Assembly: GCA_009760855.2 (NCBI GenBank)
Contig: WPIO01000034.1
Coordinates: 235,001-265,000, forward strand
From: Cristatella mucedo
Lineage: Eukaryota; Bryozoa; Phylactolaemata; Cristatellidae
Length of the DNA stretch: 30,000 nucleotides
Direction: 5' to 3'
Part shown: positions 11,711-21,893 of the stretch, in pieces
Position numbering within the stretch: position 1 is the first letter of the stretch
How the letters are laid out: every line of letters begins with the position of its first letter
Made by a program: the position numbers and the translations under genes
The notes under the pieces: model-generated
What the model saw: the letters and a program-made list of their open reading frames with translations, nothing else
What the model was told of the DNA's origin: nothing
The model's database searches: none

Positions 11711-11932
11711 TATAAAATCTCTTAGTCTGTCAATACTGCGGACTCAACTTCGGTCGGAGTGTAGGCTAGGATGGACTTGAAGCGCTTCACTTTTCAGAGG
11801 ACGAGCAAAGCTTGTTTGTATAGTCTTAACACACGAAGCAAACGTAGGCGTCGTGAACTTGTTAGAAATGATATCTCATTGACGCTCCCTCAAATGACAA
11901 AAGCGTCTTGCTTCTGGGTGCTGGCATTTTAG
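11711..11932 (+). promoter_or_regulatory. Candidate TATA promoter followed by a 53-codon ORF
   Basis: TATAAAAT at 11711 is followed 28 bp later by GGACTCAACTTC (11739-11750) and by an ATG at 11771 in ideal context (A at -3, G at +4). The frame reads MDLKRFTFQRTSKAC and further to a stop at 11930-11932, 53 residues, basic in its middle (KRRRR). No homology is recognised. The TSS-region motif resembles that of the candidate at 10357 (GGACTCTCACTTC). It lies just upstream of an L2 tail. Could be chance. Confidence 0.25.
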
Positions 11933-11963
11933 AACCGAAGGTCTCCGCGTCAGAAGGCAGAAC

Positions 11964-12051
11964 TCCCTTTGCAGAAAATATAAAGCGCCTAGAAAAAAAT
12001 TGAGTTCTCTGAGGGTGCTTTATCAAGTGCATTATTATTATTATTATTATT
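11964..12051 (+). mobile_element. Solo L2 3' tail
   Basis: CCCTTTGCAG, then AAAGCGCCTAG, the hairpin partner TTCTCTGAGGGTGC and CAAGTGC followed by (ATT)n at 12030-12051. No RT sequence precedes it, so this is a severely 5'-truncated insertion. Confidence 0.9.
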
Positions 12052-12136
12052 GTAACGCCATGTGAACCAACCTTAGCCAGTCCTTGACATTCGAAGTTTC
12101 TTCTATGCTACCTTATATACTTAATTATGAAGGCAT

Positions 12137-12966
12137 TATTACAGCTACATAACATTGTCGAAATTTGTGCTTGCTTCGAAAGGGATGCTACATTCAAATT
12201 GGTCAATGCATCAGTGATATTCCGTCTCGACTTCTGTGACTCGCTGCTTGCTAGACACCCTAGTTGTGAAATCCGACACTGACAGTTGGTGCAGAACTCT
12301 GCAGCTAGGTTATATAATATATAAAATATATAATTCACTTGTATAGCGCCCTAAGAGAACTTAATCTCTATTCAGGCGCTTCACATATGCCTCCGGGCTC
12401 GAGCCCACGACCTCAGCCAGACCATGGTCGGGGGCGAGCACCTTAACCGCTGGACCAAACCAGCTCGTCTGTCGCGAGCGTCGCAGCTGCCACTTCAAAC
12501 CATTTCTCGAAGACCTTTACTGGCTTCCATCATGCACCTCGTGGACTTTAAGGCTCTGTCACTTACTTGTAGGTCCCTTCATTCTCTGGCTCCGCCCCCA
12601 GGCTACAACTTGCTGTTCCTGACTCGAATCTTTTGGCCATACCGAATACGATCTCAAGAATGATGTAGACCATGACTTTAGTTCCTTCGCACGCAAAGGA
12701 CTTGAACTCACTAACAACGCGCGTATAACATAACTAAGGTGACGACATTTAAAAATATGCTTAAAATGCACGTGATCATAACAGTATTCGATGGGTCTTC
12801 ATGAATTGGCCTGCGTGCGGATGCACCTGCTTACACTATTCCTGCTGCTTGCGGATTGTATCACCAAATTTTTGGTAATGCTTTCTTTGCAGCGTCCTGT
12901 AAGTTGCCTAGGGAAAGATTCAGTTTTCTAAGGGCGCTACACAAAAGTATTATTATTATTATTATA
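12137..12966 (+). mobile_element. L2-clade LINE 3' fragment split by a SINE
   Basis: 12137-12309 encodes the region around LLQLHNIVEICA, FRLDFCDSLLARHPSCEIR and QLVQNSAARL. After the nested SINE (12310-12460) it resumes with VCRERRSCHFKPFLEDLYWLP and continues, frameshifted, to the 3' UTR. The tail hairpin lies at 12901-12945 and (ATT)n at 12949-12966. A stop precedes QLVQ. The join of the two halves matches the uninterrupted copy at 17590-17640, which fixes the SINE insertion point. Confidence 0.88.
12310..12460 (-). mobile_element. tRNA-derived SINE with L2-type 3' tail
   Basis: On the minus strand the head is tRNA-like: an A-box TGGTCCAGCGG (complement of 12447-12457) and a B-box GGCTCGAGCCC (complement of 12395-12406), about 41 bp apart, the spacing of RNA polymerase III type-2 promoters. 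The 3' part is the same GCGCC..AGAGATT..TTCTCTTAGGGCGC hairpin and CAAGTGAATT as the L2 copies (12346-12379), then an AT-rich end. It sits inside an L2 fragment, flanked by CAGCT at 12302-12306 and 12461-12465, a candidate target-site duplication. Tail sharing of this kind implies mobilisation by the L2 machinery (known for other SINE/LINE pairs). Confidence 0.85.
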
Positions 12967-14989
12967 ACTTCGCAATAGTAGCTAAAGTTGTGCAAACTTT
13001 TTAAAAGAACGATTGATTTTTGTGGCCACGACTAAGTGCCAGTACATGATTTGTTTTTACTGCTGATAATCTTTACTGCTAAACTCTTATATTTTCATAG
13101 AGCTTGGCACATGGCATGCAAATCATTTTGATATTTTGTCTGTAACTCTAAAACTATGTGCCACTATGAATACATGGATTTACCGAGGAGAGTTTAGTAT
13201 AGCGTACTCAAATCCCGAGCAGCTTTTGGTAAGCATTCAGTAGCCAAAATACTACATCTTACGCCATAAAGTGAAAGTGAGAGGCATAGCTGAGTCAGAA
13301 GAGCAGTGAAGGTAGTGGCTAGCATGGAAGTTGCGTCTGGGGATGGCAGGAAAGGATGTTTCATAGCCTGCAGCTATGTAGAGAGTAGATTTCGTCGCGT
13401 ATGAACCGTTGACGTCATGTCCACAATTTAGTAATTGGAAACCAAACGCTTCTGTCCCCAATAATTTAGATGCATGTAACAGCTAATTTATTGTCCATAG
13501 AGGATCTGTGGGCAGAGGAAGCTGAAACTAGCGCAGCATCTCAGGTGCGTGACCTGCGCATGTGCTCGGGAGACGATGAGTGCTTTTGGCTTTCTTAAGT
13601 ATATTGTATTGAGTTTTAGCAGTGTATTGTACATTGACCTTTTGACAAAATGACTACCCCTAGGCCTCGCATTTTTTCTCCCTTTTAAGGTAAGTTTGGT
13701 TTTAAGTAACTTTAACACCGTCAATACAGCAAGATATGTTTAGCTACCCTACATACTCAATATTGGGGTGACAGCACTTGTCATCGCAGATTAAGCTTCG
13801 ACGCAACAATATGTTTCAGGGAATTAGATTTTCGCTTGATCTTACTGCATTTATATAATCCCCATACACATCCTACGTGTTTGTTTCAAAAATGAGTACG
13901 ATTCTCTTTATCCAGTATTTAAAGCTACTAGAATTTCATAGAATTTAGGTCACCAGCTTCGTTGATTGCATTAGTCCAAGTCCGCACAGTTACGGAATAT
14001 GATGGCACATTCAAGCGGCAGCTAAGGTAGCTGAAAGGTTCTAGATATGGGATCAAAATAAAGACACACTTTTTAAGGTTTAGTCACTCAGTATGCTCTT
14101 TAATTTTCACGGAATAATTTATTCGTTAAAGTCTGGTGTGACAGATCCTTACGGCTAAGTTGAAGCCAATAAGTAAAGTGGCAGGTGCTTTGGTAAGAAG
14201 GTTTGCTGGCTCGGACAGCCCCTTATCAGCTAAAAAGTAGGAAGATAAATAAAGGATATGCAAAAGCTTTTGTGACCCTTGCCTTTCGCTAATGACCTGC
14301 CTGGTGATTTGTGTGTACCAGCTGCCCATTCGGAGCGACGAAACAATCAGGATTTTAGAAAGCAGAGGAGTAGATGGTATTCTTCTTCGGTTGCCATGCC
14401 AGCGAGTCATCAATAGACCAACCTGTTAACTCGTTTTCATCTACTCAAGGCCTGGCAAGCACACTTCCTTGTGTTTAACTTCACCAATATCCTTAAAACA
14501 ATTTATCGCCATTAAAAGTCCTACAAAATGTGCCGTCTTGATTTAGGCTTGCTTTTGATAAAGTAGTTATGCTATGTTTTGACTAATAGTGCCTAAAGTA
14601 TTTAAAAGACATTTGATGAAAGTGATCATGTGTGAGCAGGATGCTAAATTTTTTAATCATTCAGGATATTATAAGTATTGTTTTTTGTCCGCACTTTTTT
14701 GCGAGGTCGAAACAATAAAAGTAGCACTGCTGAACGCTATAATTCATATAAGGCATATGCGATTGATTATAGTCCTAAAATCTTTATAACCTTTCAGAGC
14801 ATATATATATCTTTCTCTGTCTGTATCTGTTGGCACTAAAATTGGTGGAAACGCTGTTTGTCAATTGATTAATGATACCATGCACAGCATTCGCACTTTA
14901 TCAGCGCACAGAAGACGATTTTAACGGACCTTGCACATACTGAAGACAGTAGGTGTGCTTCTAACTAGTATTTTAACGTCATCAATTCA
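12967..14989. other. Gene-poor spacer
   Basis: About 2 kb, rather AT-rich, in which I recognise no gene, repeat family or RNA. The longest frame is 95 codons on the minus strand (14126-14413), with no known motif. A short TA run occurs near 14797-14810. Confidence 0.5.
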
Positions 14990-15096
14990 CTGTATGTCTC
15001 GACTAAAGTCGGCATTGGTTTCAATGCTTTGGAAGAATATCAACTAGAGGCACGGACCCTGATGTGAAGTTTGTTCGATAAAAGATATACCCGATA
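14990..15096 (-). mobile_element. Small L2 RT C-terminal fragment
   Basis: GCTTTGGAAGAATATCAACT, AGGCACGG and GATGTGAAGTTTGTTCG match, in antisense, the part of the other L2 copies encoding NLKSLGDRAF..APKVWNSLP (compare 7625-7700). It has neither tail nor 5' extension. Confidence 0.7.
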
Positions 15097-15185
15097 CTTT
15101 GATACCTCCTGCGTAGTCTTTATGACTTTGTGGAGTTACAGACGGAGATACATTACATTACATTAGTGTGGGTTTTGCCGTTGAG

Positions 15186-15422
15186 GGAACCGGACTAGTC
15201 AACCTATCTGATCTACTTTCCTACCAGGCTAAGCATCGTACCACCCGCTTTTCGGAACCTTATCGTTTACCTGTATCGCGCACGAACTGAAAGTCTTTGT
15301 AGACCGTGCCTTGAGTTCGTATGCTCCCAAAGCCTGGAACTCACTTCCAAGTGGCGTCGAGACATTTCCTAACTTGACGAAATTTAAAAAACGCTATAAA
15401 GCATCTATTTATAACAGCATTT
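15186..15422 (+). mobile_element. L2 RT C-terminal fragment
   Basis: Encodes YLSDLLSYQAKHRTTRFSE followed, after a frameshift and stops, by the equivalents of DRAFSSYAPKVWNSLPSGV and LTKFKKR. It lies head to head with the minus-strand piece at 14990-15096, covering the same part of the element, so the two form an imperfect inverted repeat separated by about 165 bp. Confidence 0.82.
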
Positions 15423-15519
15423 AGTTGGTCCATGTGATTCTTACACTGCAGGCTTATGGAATCTGACACTGTACATGGTAACTAACCATATTTGCTTGCA
15501 ACTGTCTGAGGTCACAAGT

Positions 15520-16408
15520 GTGACATTTGAAACAAGAAGTGAAGCATAAGCTCTCATACGCATTATTTTTAACTTTTTCAGCTCTGTTGGCGTTTTTTTT
15601 ACAGAATCTCAAGGAAGATTGACAGCGTTCAGAAAAAACTACAAGATGCAATAATTAGCTCCAAAGACGCCTCTTGTGAACTTCACTCTGTTGAGCTAGA
15701 GTTGTCAAGACTTTGAGAAAACGTATGTCAAAAAATCCCTACTAGATGTTAAAATCAGATTTTAATTGTGGGGTTGCTGTTGAACAAAGAATCTGCTGAA
15801 GGATACAGATTGCCGGAAACTCTCAAAATGTTGACCTCACTGCAGAGGAGTGTATTTCAAAAATAATGAAGGAACGAAGAGATTTTCTACGACAAGAAAT
15901 AGCAGGTTAATTTTGCCGGCTCACAGATGCGGATGCAAAATGTTGTTTCTTGTCAGAAGTTAAAAAGCGTTTAAGGACACTTGACCACACCAAACTCCAC
16001 CAGCAATTTCTAGATCTTGGAGACTTCAATTGTTCAAAAGTTGATGGGACATATTTGTACAACGAAATATGTGACTGTAAAATGATTCTTTCTGAACGTC
16101 ATAACTTGTCACTAAAGGCATTATTGGAGCTCGTGTCGTTAATTGTTATTTTTGGCGAAGATGTGTTTCCTAATTTTAGAGTTGTTTGCAAGCTCTTCTC
16201 ACCATAGCTGTCTCAGTTCCCTGTTGTGAACGTTCCTTTAACAACCTGAAGATAATCCTGCCTTATCGGTGATCATCAATGAGGCTAAATCGACTCTCAG
16301 ATTTGGCAGATTGTGAAGCAAAGAGGAAAGACACTGGAAAATATTGACTTTCAAACTGTAACATTGACCAGTTTACCACGTTAAAGGCCAGAAAAGTTCA
16401 CGTAATTT
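15520..16408 (+). pseudogene. hAT-family transposase relic (DUF4371 / ZMYM1-like), C-terminal half
   Basis: Conceptual pieces in order: ETRSEA near 15529; SVQKKLQDA..SSKDASCELHSVE near 15627-15690; SEVKKRLRTLDHTKLHQQF and on to ELVSLIVIFGEDVFPNFRV (open from 15950 to 16206); then, in another frame, TIAVSVPCCERSFNNLKI (16201-16254); LSDLADCEAKRKTLENID near 16300; and IDQFTTLKARKVHVI ending about 16408. The CERSF-x-LK block followed by the ID-F-LKARK block is the hallmark of the hAT dimerisation region in this group. Multiple stops and at least two frameshifts show it is dead. The N-terminal BED/TTF zinc finger and the terminal inverted repeats were not found; the relic begins about 100 bp after an L2 fragment. 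Confidence 0.85.
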
Positions 16409-17374
16409 AAAGCTATGATGGCTACCTTGTACCTTTTCTCCAGCTAATAAAACGATCTTGAGTCGATGTGCCTGCTACTGTGTGTTTTTTGCACGTCTTC
16501 TGTAGTGGAGCTATTTTGTAGCACTTTTAGACAAGGGTAGCGGGCTCAAATTGTAGCTTTGTCCTCGGACGCGGAAAGTTCTCACTAGGCCCCTGTATGT
16601 GCCAGAAGCGAACAAACAGAAATTCAGCAGGCTTTTGGAAAGCCTGGTAAATAACATGCACTAAACTATGCTCATGAAAGTAAACTAAACGCACTGACTG
16701 GCTAGTACTACGGCAAAAGGCAATAAACAATAATTCTGAACCGGGATTGAACAGTAAATCCTTTAGCACCTGCAGCCAGAGGCTACGTAGAAAATTTATG
16801 GAGTCTGGACATTTGCAGTCTAAAATTCTTAACCTCCAGGCTCAAGTCCCAGAGGGAATCCGTGGAAGGGTTTAGGAGATCACTAAAATTAAATATATAT
16901 ATATAATAAAAAATGGAATATAATCACAAAATTTAACACAAGCTTAATACAAAAAATGCAGCGAATATATATATATTATTATCCTATTTTAGAAATTTAG
17001 TTTTTGTTGCTGAAGAAAATTGGCAAATATGTAGAATGCAAGTTCTGCTGCTGCACTGAAGTAGTGCACAATCATCAGCCTCGTGGAATAAAAAAGATCG
17101 CTCCTGAAACCGAACTCTTGCTTTATTATATTAGATTACATTATATAATATAATATTATTATATATATTATATTATGTCCTTCTAATGATGAAACTGTTC
17201 TAATTTTAGTTTAGCGTTTGGCTGCACAAGTAGAAACAAGTAAACTAAATACGGTAGAACACTTATTGTGTACAGAGTATTAACTTTGGAAGTAGCAGTT
17301 TACAATTTATCGTGGTTTGTATCAACATTTTGAGCCAATAAAGTGATGCTTCTCCTTTTTCTAGGGAACAGAAG
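16409..17374. other. Unassigned spacer with AT microsatellites
   Basis: No gene is recognised. (TA)n-like runs occur at 16892-16907, 16965-16980 and 17119-17176. A B-box-like GGCTCAAGTCCC near 16840, followed by an AT-rich end, is faintly SINE-like but lacks a convincing A-box. Confidence 0.5.
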
Positions 17375-17870
17375 CAATGAGCCCGCATAACAAAACGTTT
17401 GACGACCACATCAGCTCCACAGCCAAGTCTGCCTACTTTCAGCTACATAGCTATCCTAAAATTCGGGCTTCTTTAGATAAGGATACCACGTCTAAGTTGT
17501 TCCATGCATTTGTGAAATCCCATCTTGACTTCTGTGACTCACTGCTTGCTGACCTACCGGCATGTGCGATCAGGCGATTGCAGCTGGTGCAAAACTCCAC
17601 AGCTAGGCTTGTCTGTCATGAGCGTAGCAGTTGCCACATTACACTACTTCTTGCCGACCTGCACTAGCTACCAGTCAAGCAATGGATCGACTTCAAGGTT
17701 TTGTCGCTCACTTTTACGTCACTTTATTCTTTGGCTCCAGCCTATCTCTCAGATTTACACCCCTACCAAGCCAAGCATCGTACTACCCGCTTTTCTGAAT
17801 CTAACAGTCTACCAATACTTCGTACAAACTTCAAATCCTTTGGAGACAGTGCCTTTGCCGAGACTTTCAT
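17375..17870 (+). mobile_element. L2-clade LINE, RT C-terminal segment
   Basis: Open from 17377 to 17664 and encodes TFDDHISSTAKSAYFQLHSY, FVKSHLDFCDSLLADLPACA, RRLQLVQNSTARLVC and CHITLLLADL, then a stop. Frame +2 takes over with YLSDLHPYQAKHRTTRFSES, LPILRTNFKSFGDSAF. FDDHIS is the conserved entry to the L2 region after the RT. The copy ends abruptly at about 17870 without a 3' UTR; the nearest tail (18808) is 0.9 kb further on. Confidence 0.9.
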
Positions 17871-18807
17871 TGCTGAGCAAACCTTTGACAAGAGGCAAAA
17901 ATGTGGATTCTGTGCACAGAGTGACAATCCACGATACTAAGCACAACATCAGTTAGGCAACTTTGATCATGATACTAGAGAAACCTCTGTTTAAGTTATT
18001 TTGATGATAATTGACGCTCTATAGATACAATTTTAAACTGTTTAGGGTAGTGGAAGGCATTGGTGTGAAAGAGTCTAGCACCAGTTTTGAAGTGATTGAA
18101 GCCAACTGGCCCAAAATTACTTAACTCAATCGGAACCAGAGCCTAGCGATTGCATGCTCACGCATCTTTGCCTAAAACTGATGGCTGAATGTAAACTTCT
18201 TTTTTGCAACACGTAACTGTTAACGGGATTTCCAGAGTGAAGACCTCGCTGAAGAACTGAAGAACTCGTGAAGAACTCGTGAAGACATCGCTCGAGCTTC
18301 GAGCAAGAGTTTTACTATGTTTAATGACTAAAGAATGTTACCATCCGAACGTTTTAGAGGCTCATTCATGGCATAGGTAGTTTCAAAAACTTGCATGGAT
18401 TTAAGGCAGTTGCAGGTCATATAGTCAAGACTAGCAGTTGCTATTTACTGCAAGCTTTCCTAGCCAAACTGCCGGCTTGAAAGAAGAGATTGACATTTGG
18501 CCAAACTCTAAAATTCTAGAGATTTGCTGATACGGGAAAGAATCTATTGGGAAAGATTCGCCAATTTAACTGCTGAAATCAATATGATTAAATCTCGATA
18601 CTGTTCAGCTCTCTAAATGTTTCACTCTTACTCATGTGACCTAATGTTAAAACATGGAATCGTAATCCTGTCCATGCCCAAGGTGGCTTCAGTATGGATT
18701 TAGACATCGTCAAAGATTATGGACCAACTCAGCTCCATGAAAACTTTATATAATTCCGGTGAGTCTGAGTATAAGCCAAACTCTTCAAGTAAAGTGAGCT
18801 TTGGGTG
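17871..18807. other. Unassigned sequence between an L2 body and an L2 tail
   Basis: No gene is recognised. 18239-18290 carries short direct repeats of GAAGAACTCGT. Because it lies between an L2 body lacking its 3' end and a same-strand L2 tail, this could be an insertion that split one element, but I see no terminal repeats or target duplication. Confidence 0.4.
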
Positions 18808-18908
18808 ATTCGTGGGTCAAATAGCGTTTTCCTTTGCAGGAAATGTAAAGTGCCTAGAAAGAGATTGAGTTCTCTGAGGGTGCTCTATCAAGTGCATTAT
18901 TATGATAA
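18808..18908 (+). mobile_element. L2 3' UTR end and tail
   Basis: TTTTCCTTTGCAGGAAATG, then GTGCCTAGAAAGAGATTGAG and TTCTCTGAGGGTGC, followed by CAAGTGCATTATTATGAT. Both arms of the outer stem have changed GCGCC to GTGCC and GGCGC to GGTGC, which is what CpG decay of each arm would give and which keeps G-U pairing. Confidence 0.9.
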
Positions 18909-19976
18909 GGTTACCTGCAATTTGTACTCATCAAATGGAAATTTAAAATAGATTGGCAGTCCGAGATGACTTCACTTGTTACTGTGGCAAAGCCCGCCCG
19001 CTGTTTCGTCTTACTGTTCTAATCAAAGAATATTTTTTCATTAGATTTTACTTTCTGGCACAATAAAATGTGTAATTTTTTAATTAATTTGCATACGTTT
19101 ATAGCATTTCTATTTTCTAAGGTTTGGACGTTAATTATATCATAATAGTAGTGTAAGAGGTAATTTTAAAAATGAATTTTTTAATCACATAGTTTAAAAT
19201 TATGGCACATTTAAACCTGAATTAAATTATTAATTTCAGTTGCTTATAGAAGATTAATTAAATTACACATTGTTTTAATGTGCCTATTGCATTATATCAA
19301 CGTAATTTCTAGCTTTAACTGGATTTTTTGAAAGGGTTCCATGACTTATAAATGTTTATAACCACTATTCAAAAGGAAATGATTAAACCTTTGGCCTTGC
19401 AAATCAAGCGACTCGTGGTGAGCTAAGGATGATAAAGCCAGTTTAAAGCCCCGCTAATACCCACTTCCTAAGCTTATATAAAATTTTTGAGTTTGAGATT
19501 CGTTTGCATTAAGTTTCAAACCGATTGCAAGCGAAATCTGTTTAGTAATATGAGTAATACATTTTAATACCGTTACCACTCGTTCCGGATCGGTCCAGAC
19601 TTGATTTGGTCCTTAGTACATCTTGAAACCCTCTGTACATGAAATTAGTCTCACCATTCCACTCACAGATCTTTGTAAATGCATACTGGCTGTCTGCCGC
19701 CATATTGCATATTGCCGCCATATTGCATGCTGAGTGGCAACATTGAGAGATAAAAAGCAAACAAGGATTGCTTAGAATTTAAGGCACGATCATATTCTAC
19801 TAAGTATAATCACTTGGCACATTAATAGTTATTCAACAAAATGTTATGCATTTGATTCCGGATCTACCATGCAAAAGTAAAGAAGTGTTACTGGGGGACA
19901 AACGTGGATACACCAGACGATAGACATTCGCAAACAAACAAGATTTGAAGAGTGAAATCACGTCCCCGCAGATGTG
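18909..19976. other. AT-rich spacer
   Basis: No gene is recognised. 19020-19330 is strongly AT-rich. 19695-19727 holds two copies of TGCCGCCATATTGCA, 18 bp apart; the reverse complement AATATGGCGGC resembles a YY1/Pho binding site. A 72-codon minus frame (19542-19760) overlaps this repeat and shows no motif. Confidence 0.45.
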
Positions 19977-20153
19977 TTACGTGTAAGCAATGTGAACTAG
20001 CTTCAGAACATCGTCTTTTTTATATGCAGTTGGTGCGAATAGATCACGATTTCTTAGTTTGTTAAGCTTATTCCAAATTTTAAGTGACTTTCTGGGCTGG
20101 TACCGGCTTTTCAGCTCCTCGAAGCTACCGTAGGTAGCAGCCATGGCAGCCAT
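19977..20153 (-). CDS. Small ORF of unknown function (58 aa), doubtful
   Basis: Minus-strand frame starting MAAMAATYGSFEELKSRYQP and ending HIAYT before a TAA. The ATG context is ideal (A at -3, G at +4), and a minimal upstream ATG-GAA-TAA lies 10 bp before it. The protein would be basic and mostly helical in the KSLKIWNKLNKLRNRD part. No family is recognised. It lies 284 bp beyond the symporter exon donor, on the same strand, but is not in a form that continues that gene. May be chance or part of an unrecognised repeat. Confidence 0.2.
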   Translation of the reverse strand: MAAMAATYGSFEELKSRYQPRKSLKIWNKLNKLRNRDLFAPTAYKKDDVLKLVHIAYT

Positions 20154-20436
20154 TATTCCATCTTGATATTAATTACTTTAGAAAGGCAATCGGTGAACGG
20201 AACGCCAGCCCACTATTTTTGTCTGAAACGATGGCTACAAAAACAATTTCGCACTCGCTGTTCTAGGTATCACCGCCACTGACTCAAAACTAGAGCATTA
20301 CAAGACTAAAAGACAGTATTGGCTTTCTTTAAAATGCTTCCAGGCAATAATTTGAAACCAGAAGCACGCATGGTACTTTTTAATAATAAGTAAGCGTGCC
20401 GACCAGCTTAGCACTCAAAGGTTTGAGTTTACTCAC

Positions 20437-20777
20437 GCGCTTGTGACAGATCCACCAGAAGTGACCGCCGTGTAGTTGAACGCAGTTGTGCTCGCTTCGT
20501 AATTGCTGTAGGCACCGGCCGAACTGCTCCAGGTGGATGCGGCCTCAGTCACGTTGCTAGCATTCGCACTGGCTGCGAGGCATCCTTCAGTTGACACGGG
20601 ATATCTATGCAGGTTTGGTGGATATATTTGCTGTCCTATTCCTATCCACAGTGTGAGCGTCAGTCCGCAGGTCACGCCTGCGTACCCACCGACAGTGCTG
20701 GCGCACGGAAAAAACATTCCAAGCGTGTATAGTCCAAGAATGGGTCCACCGAGCATGCCAAATAAAGACAGGGCAGC
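20437..20777 (-). CDS. SLC5-family Na+/solute symporter, internal exon (SMCT/SMVT/NIS-like)
   Basis: The exon is bounded on the minus strand by an acceptor TTCACTTACAG and a donor GTGAGT. It starts in phase 0 and leaves two bases at its 3' end. It encodes [20 protein letters not shown], then [11 protein letters not shown], a hydrophobic span around [16 protein letters not shown], and [18 protein letters not shown]. The SxFGMxGGPxLGLFxLGMFFP and WIGIGxQxYPP blocks are typical of TM10-TM12 in the SLC5A5/A6/A8/A12 subgroup, plasma-membrane sodium-coupled importers of iodide, vitamins or monocarboxylates. The exact substrate cannot be told from this piece. After TEGC comes a Ser/Thr/Ala-rich loop with three N-glycosylation sequons (NAS, NVT, NYT), fitting an extracellular loop before the last membrane helix. 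The exon with that helix was not found before the left edge. Confidence 0.9.
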
Positions 20778-20962
20778 CTGTAAGTGAAAACATTGACTGT
20801 GCTTCGACTGCCGTCGTTCGGCTAGTTTGCCGTTTCGCTGTGCAAAAGCCTGAGGTTATTGTAAACACGTATAAACAATAAGTACTTGCTAGGAATAATC
20901 AAATTGAAATATCGTACAATACTCGTAAGATATGTAGACAGTCGAAAAATGCCTGATCATAG

Positions 20963-21187
20963 TGTGCTTATGCGTGCTGACACTGTTCATGCTGCCACTG
21001 ACCACATTTGCATGCTGACCCAGTGCATGTAACCCCTAACCATGTTATTCATTTTGTTTGTTTTTCAAGCATGATTTTACTTACTATTCTATTGCGTATC
21101 ACTTTGCAGCAAATGTAAAGCGCCTAGAAAGAGATTAAGTTCTCTGAGGGCGCTTTATCAAGTGCAATATTATTATTATTATTATAG
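20963..21187 (+). mobile_element. L2 3' UTR and tail
   Basis: GCTTATGCGTGCTGACACTG, CATGCTGCCACTGACCAC and CAAGCATGATT match the 3' UTR of the minus copies (compare 7440-7530). Then CTTTGCAGCAAATG, the GCGCC..GGGCGC hairpin (21120-21154) and (ATT)n at 21164-21185. Sits in the symporter intron, antisense to the gene. Confidence 0.92.
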
Positions 21188-21871
21188 TGTAGAACTACTT
21201 CAAAACGTACCATTGACGAGCTCCGATTAATACTAGAAAGAGGCTGACGACGTACATGTGTCATCACTCGAGGTAAGGGCCTTTTGAATAAGGAACTTAT
21301 CAGCAGATCCACACGGCCGTATCAATTTTGATAAGTACATAAAACTTTCGCTTTGAAACTCGGTGGATGCTTATGGTAAATTTACTCATATGTGCGATTA
21401 CGTTGCTGTGCTATGAATCATATTTAAGTACGGTTTTGGTATTGCAATTTCATTAACTTTGATATTTTTCAGTCAAAAAAGCCTTCTTTAAAAAAATTCA
21501 ATTCTGTTTTGGCAAAAGAAGAAGAGGCGCAACAGAAGTAACTGAAATCATCGCCATCGCGACTGGTTTCAGATGGGCTTGATTATACATCACATATTTA
21601 GGCCTTCTGGCACATCTTAGTATGCAGACAAACCATTTTCACAGCTAGTTAGGCAATTTTCTCTCTGTCTTTACTGCACAAGCTGCATCCGATTGAGGTG
21701 AGGTTTTCCTTGACAACAGAAAAGAGAAAGATACCCAAACAGCCGCTCCCAGCTAGCCAATCAGAATCCCCTCAGCCAACGAGAAGCTAGAGACCAGTCA
21801 TCAGCGGCAGGCGGTAGGCTGCCGGCGCAGTTAAGGCCCGATTATCTTCAATTTATCCCGATTATATTATA

Positions 21872-21893
21872 CTCGTCGCTTCGGCGAGACGAG
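21872..21893. other. Short GC-rich hairpin
   Basis: CTCGTC-GC-TTCG-GCGA-GACGAG can fold into an 8-bp stem with a two-base bulge and a stable TTCG tetraloop. No U-run follows that would suggest a terminator, and no RNA family is recognised. Confidence 0.4.

Noticed and set aside
12108-12338. 76-codon minus-strand frame
   Set aside because: Antisense to a plus-strand L2 fragment whose sense reading matches the family.
16800-16915. Possible SINE (GGCTCAAGTCCC then an AT tail)
   Set aside because: Only the B-box fits; no A-box at the right distance and no L2-type tail.
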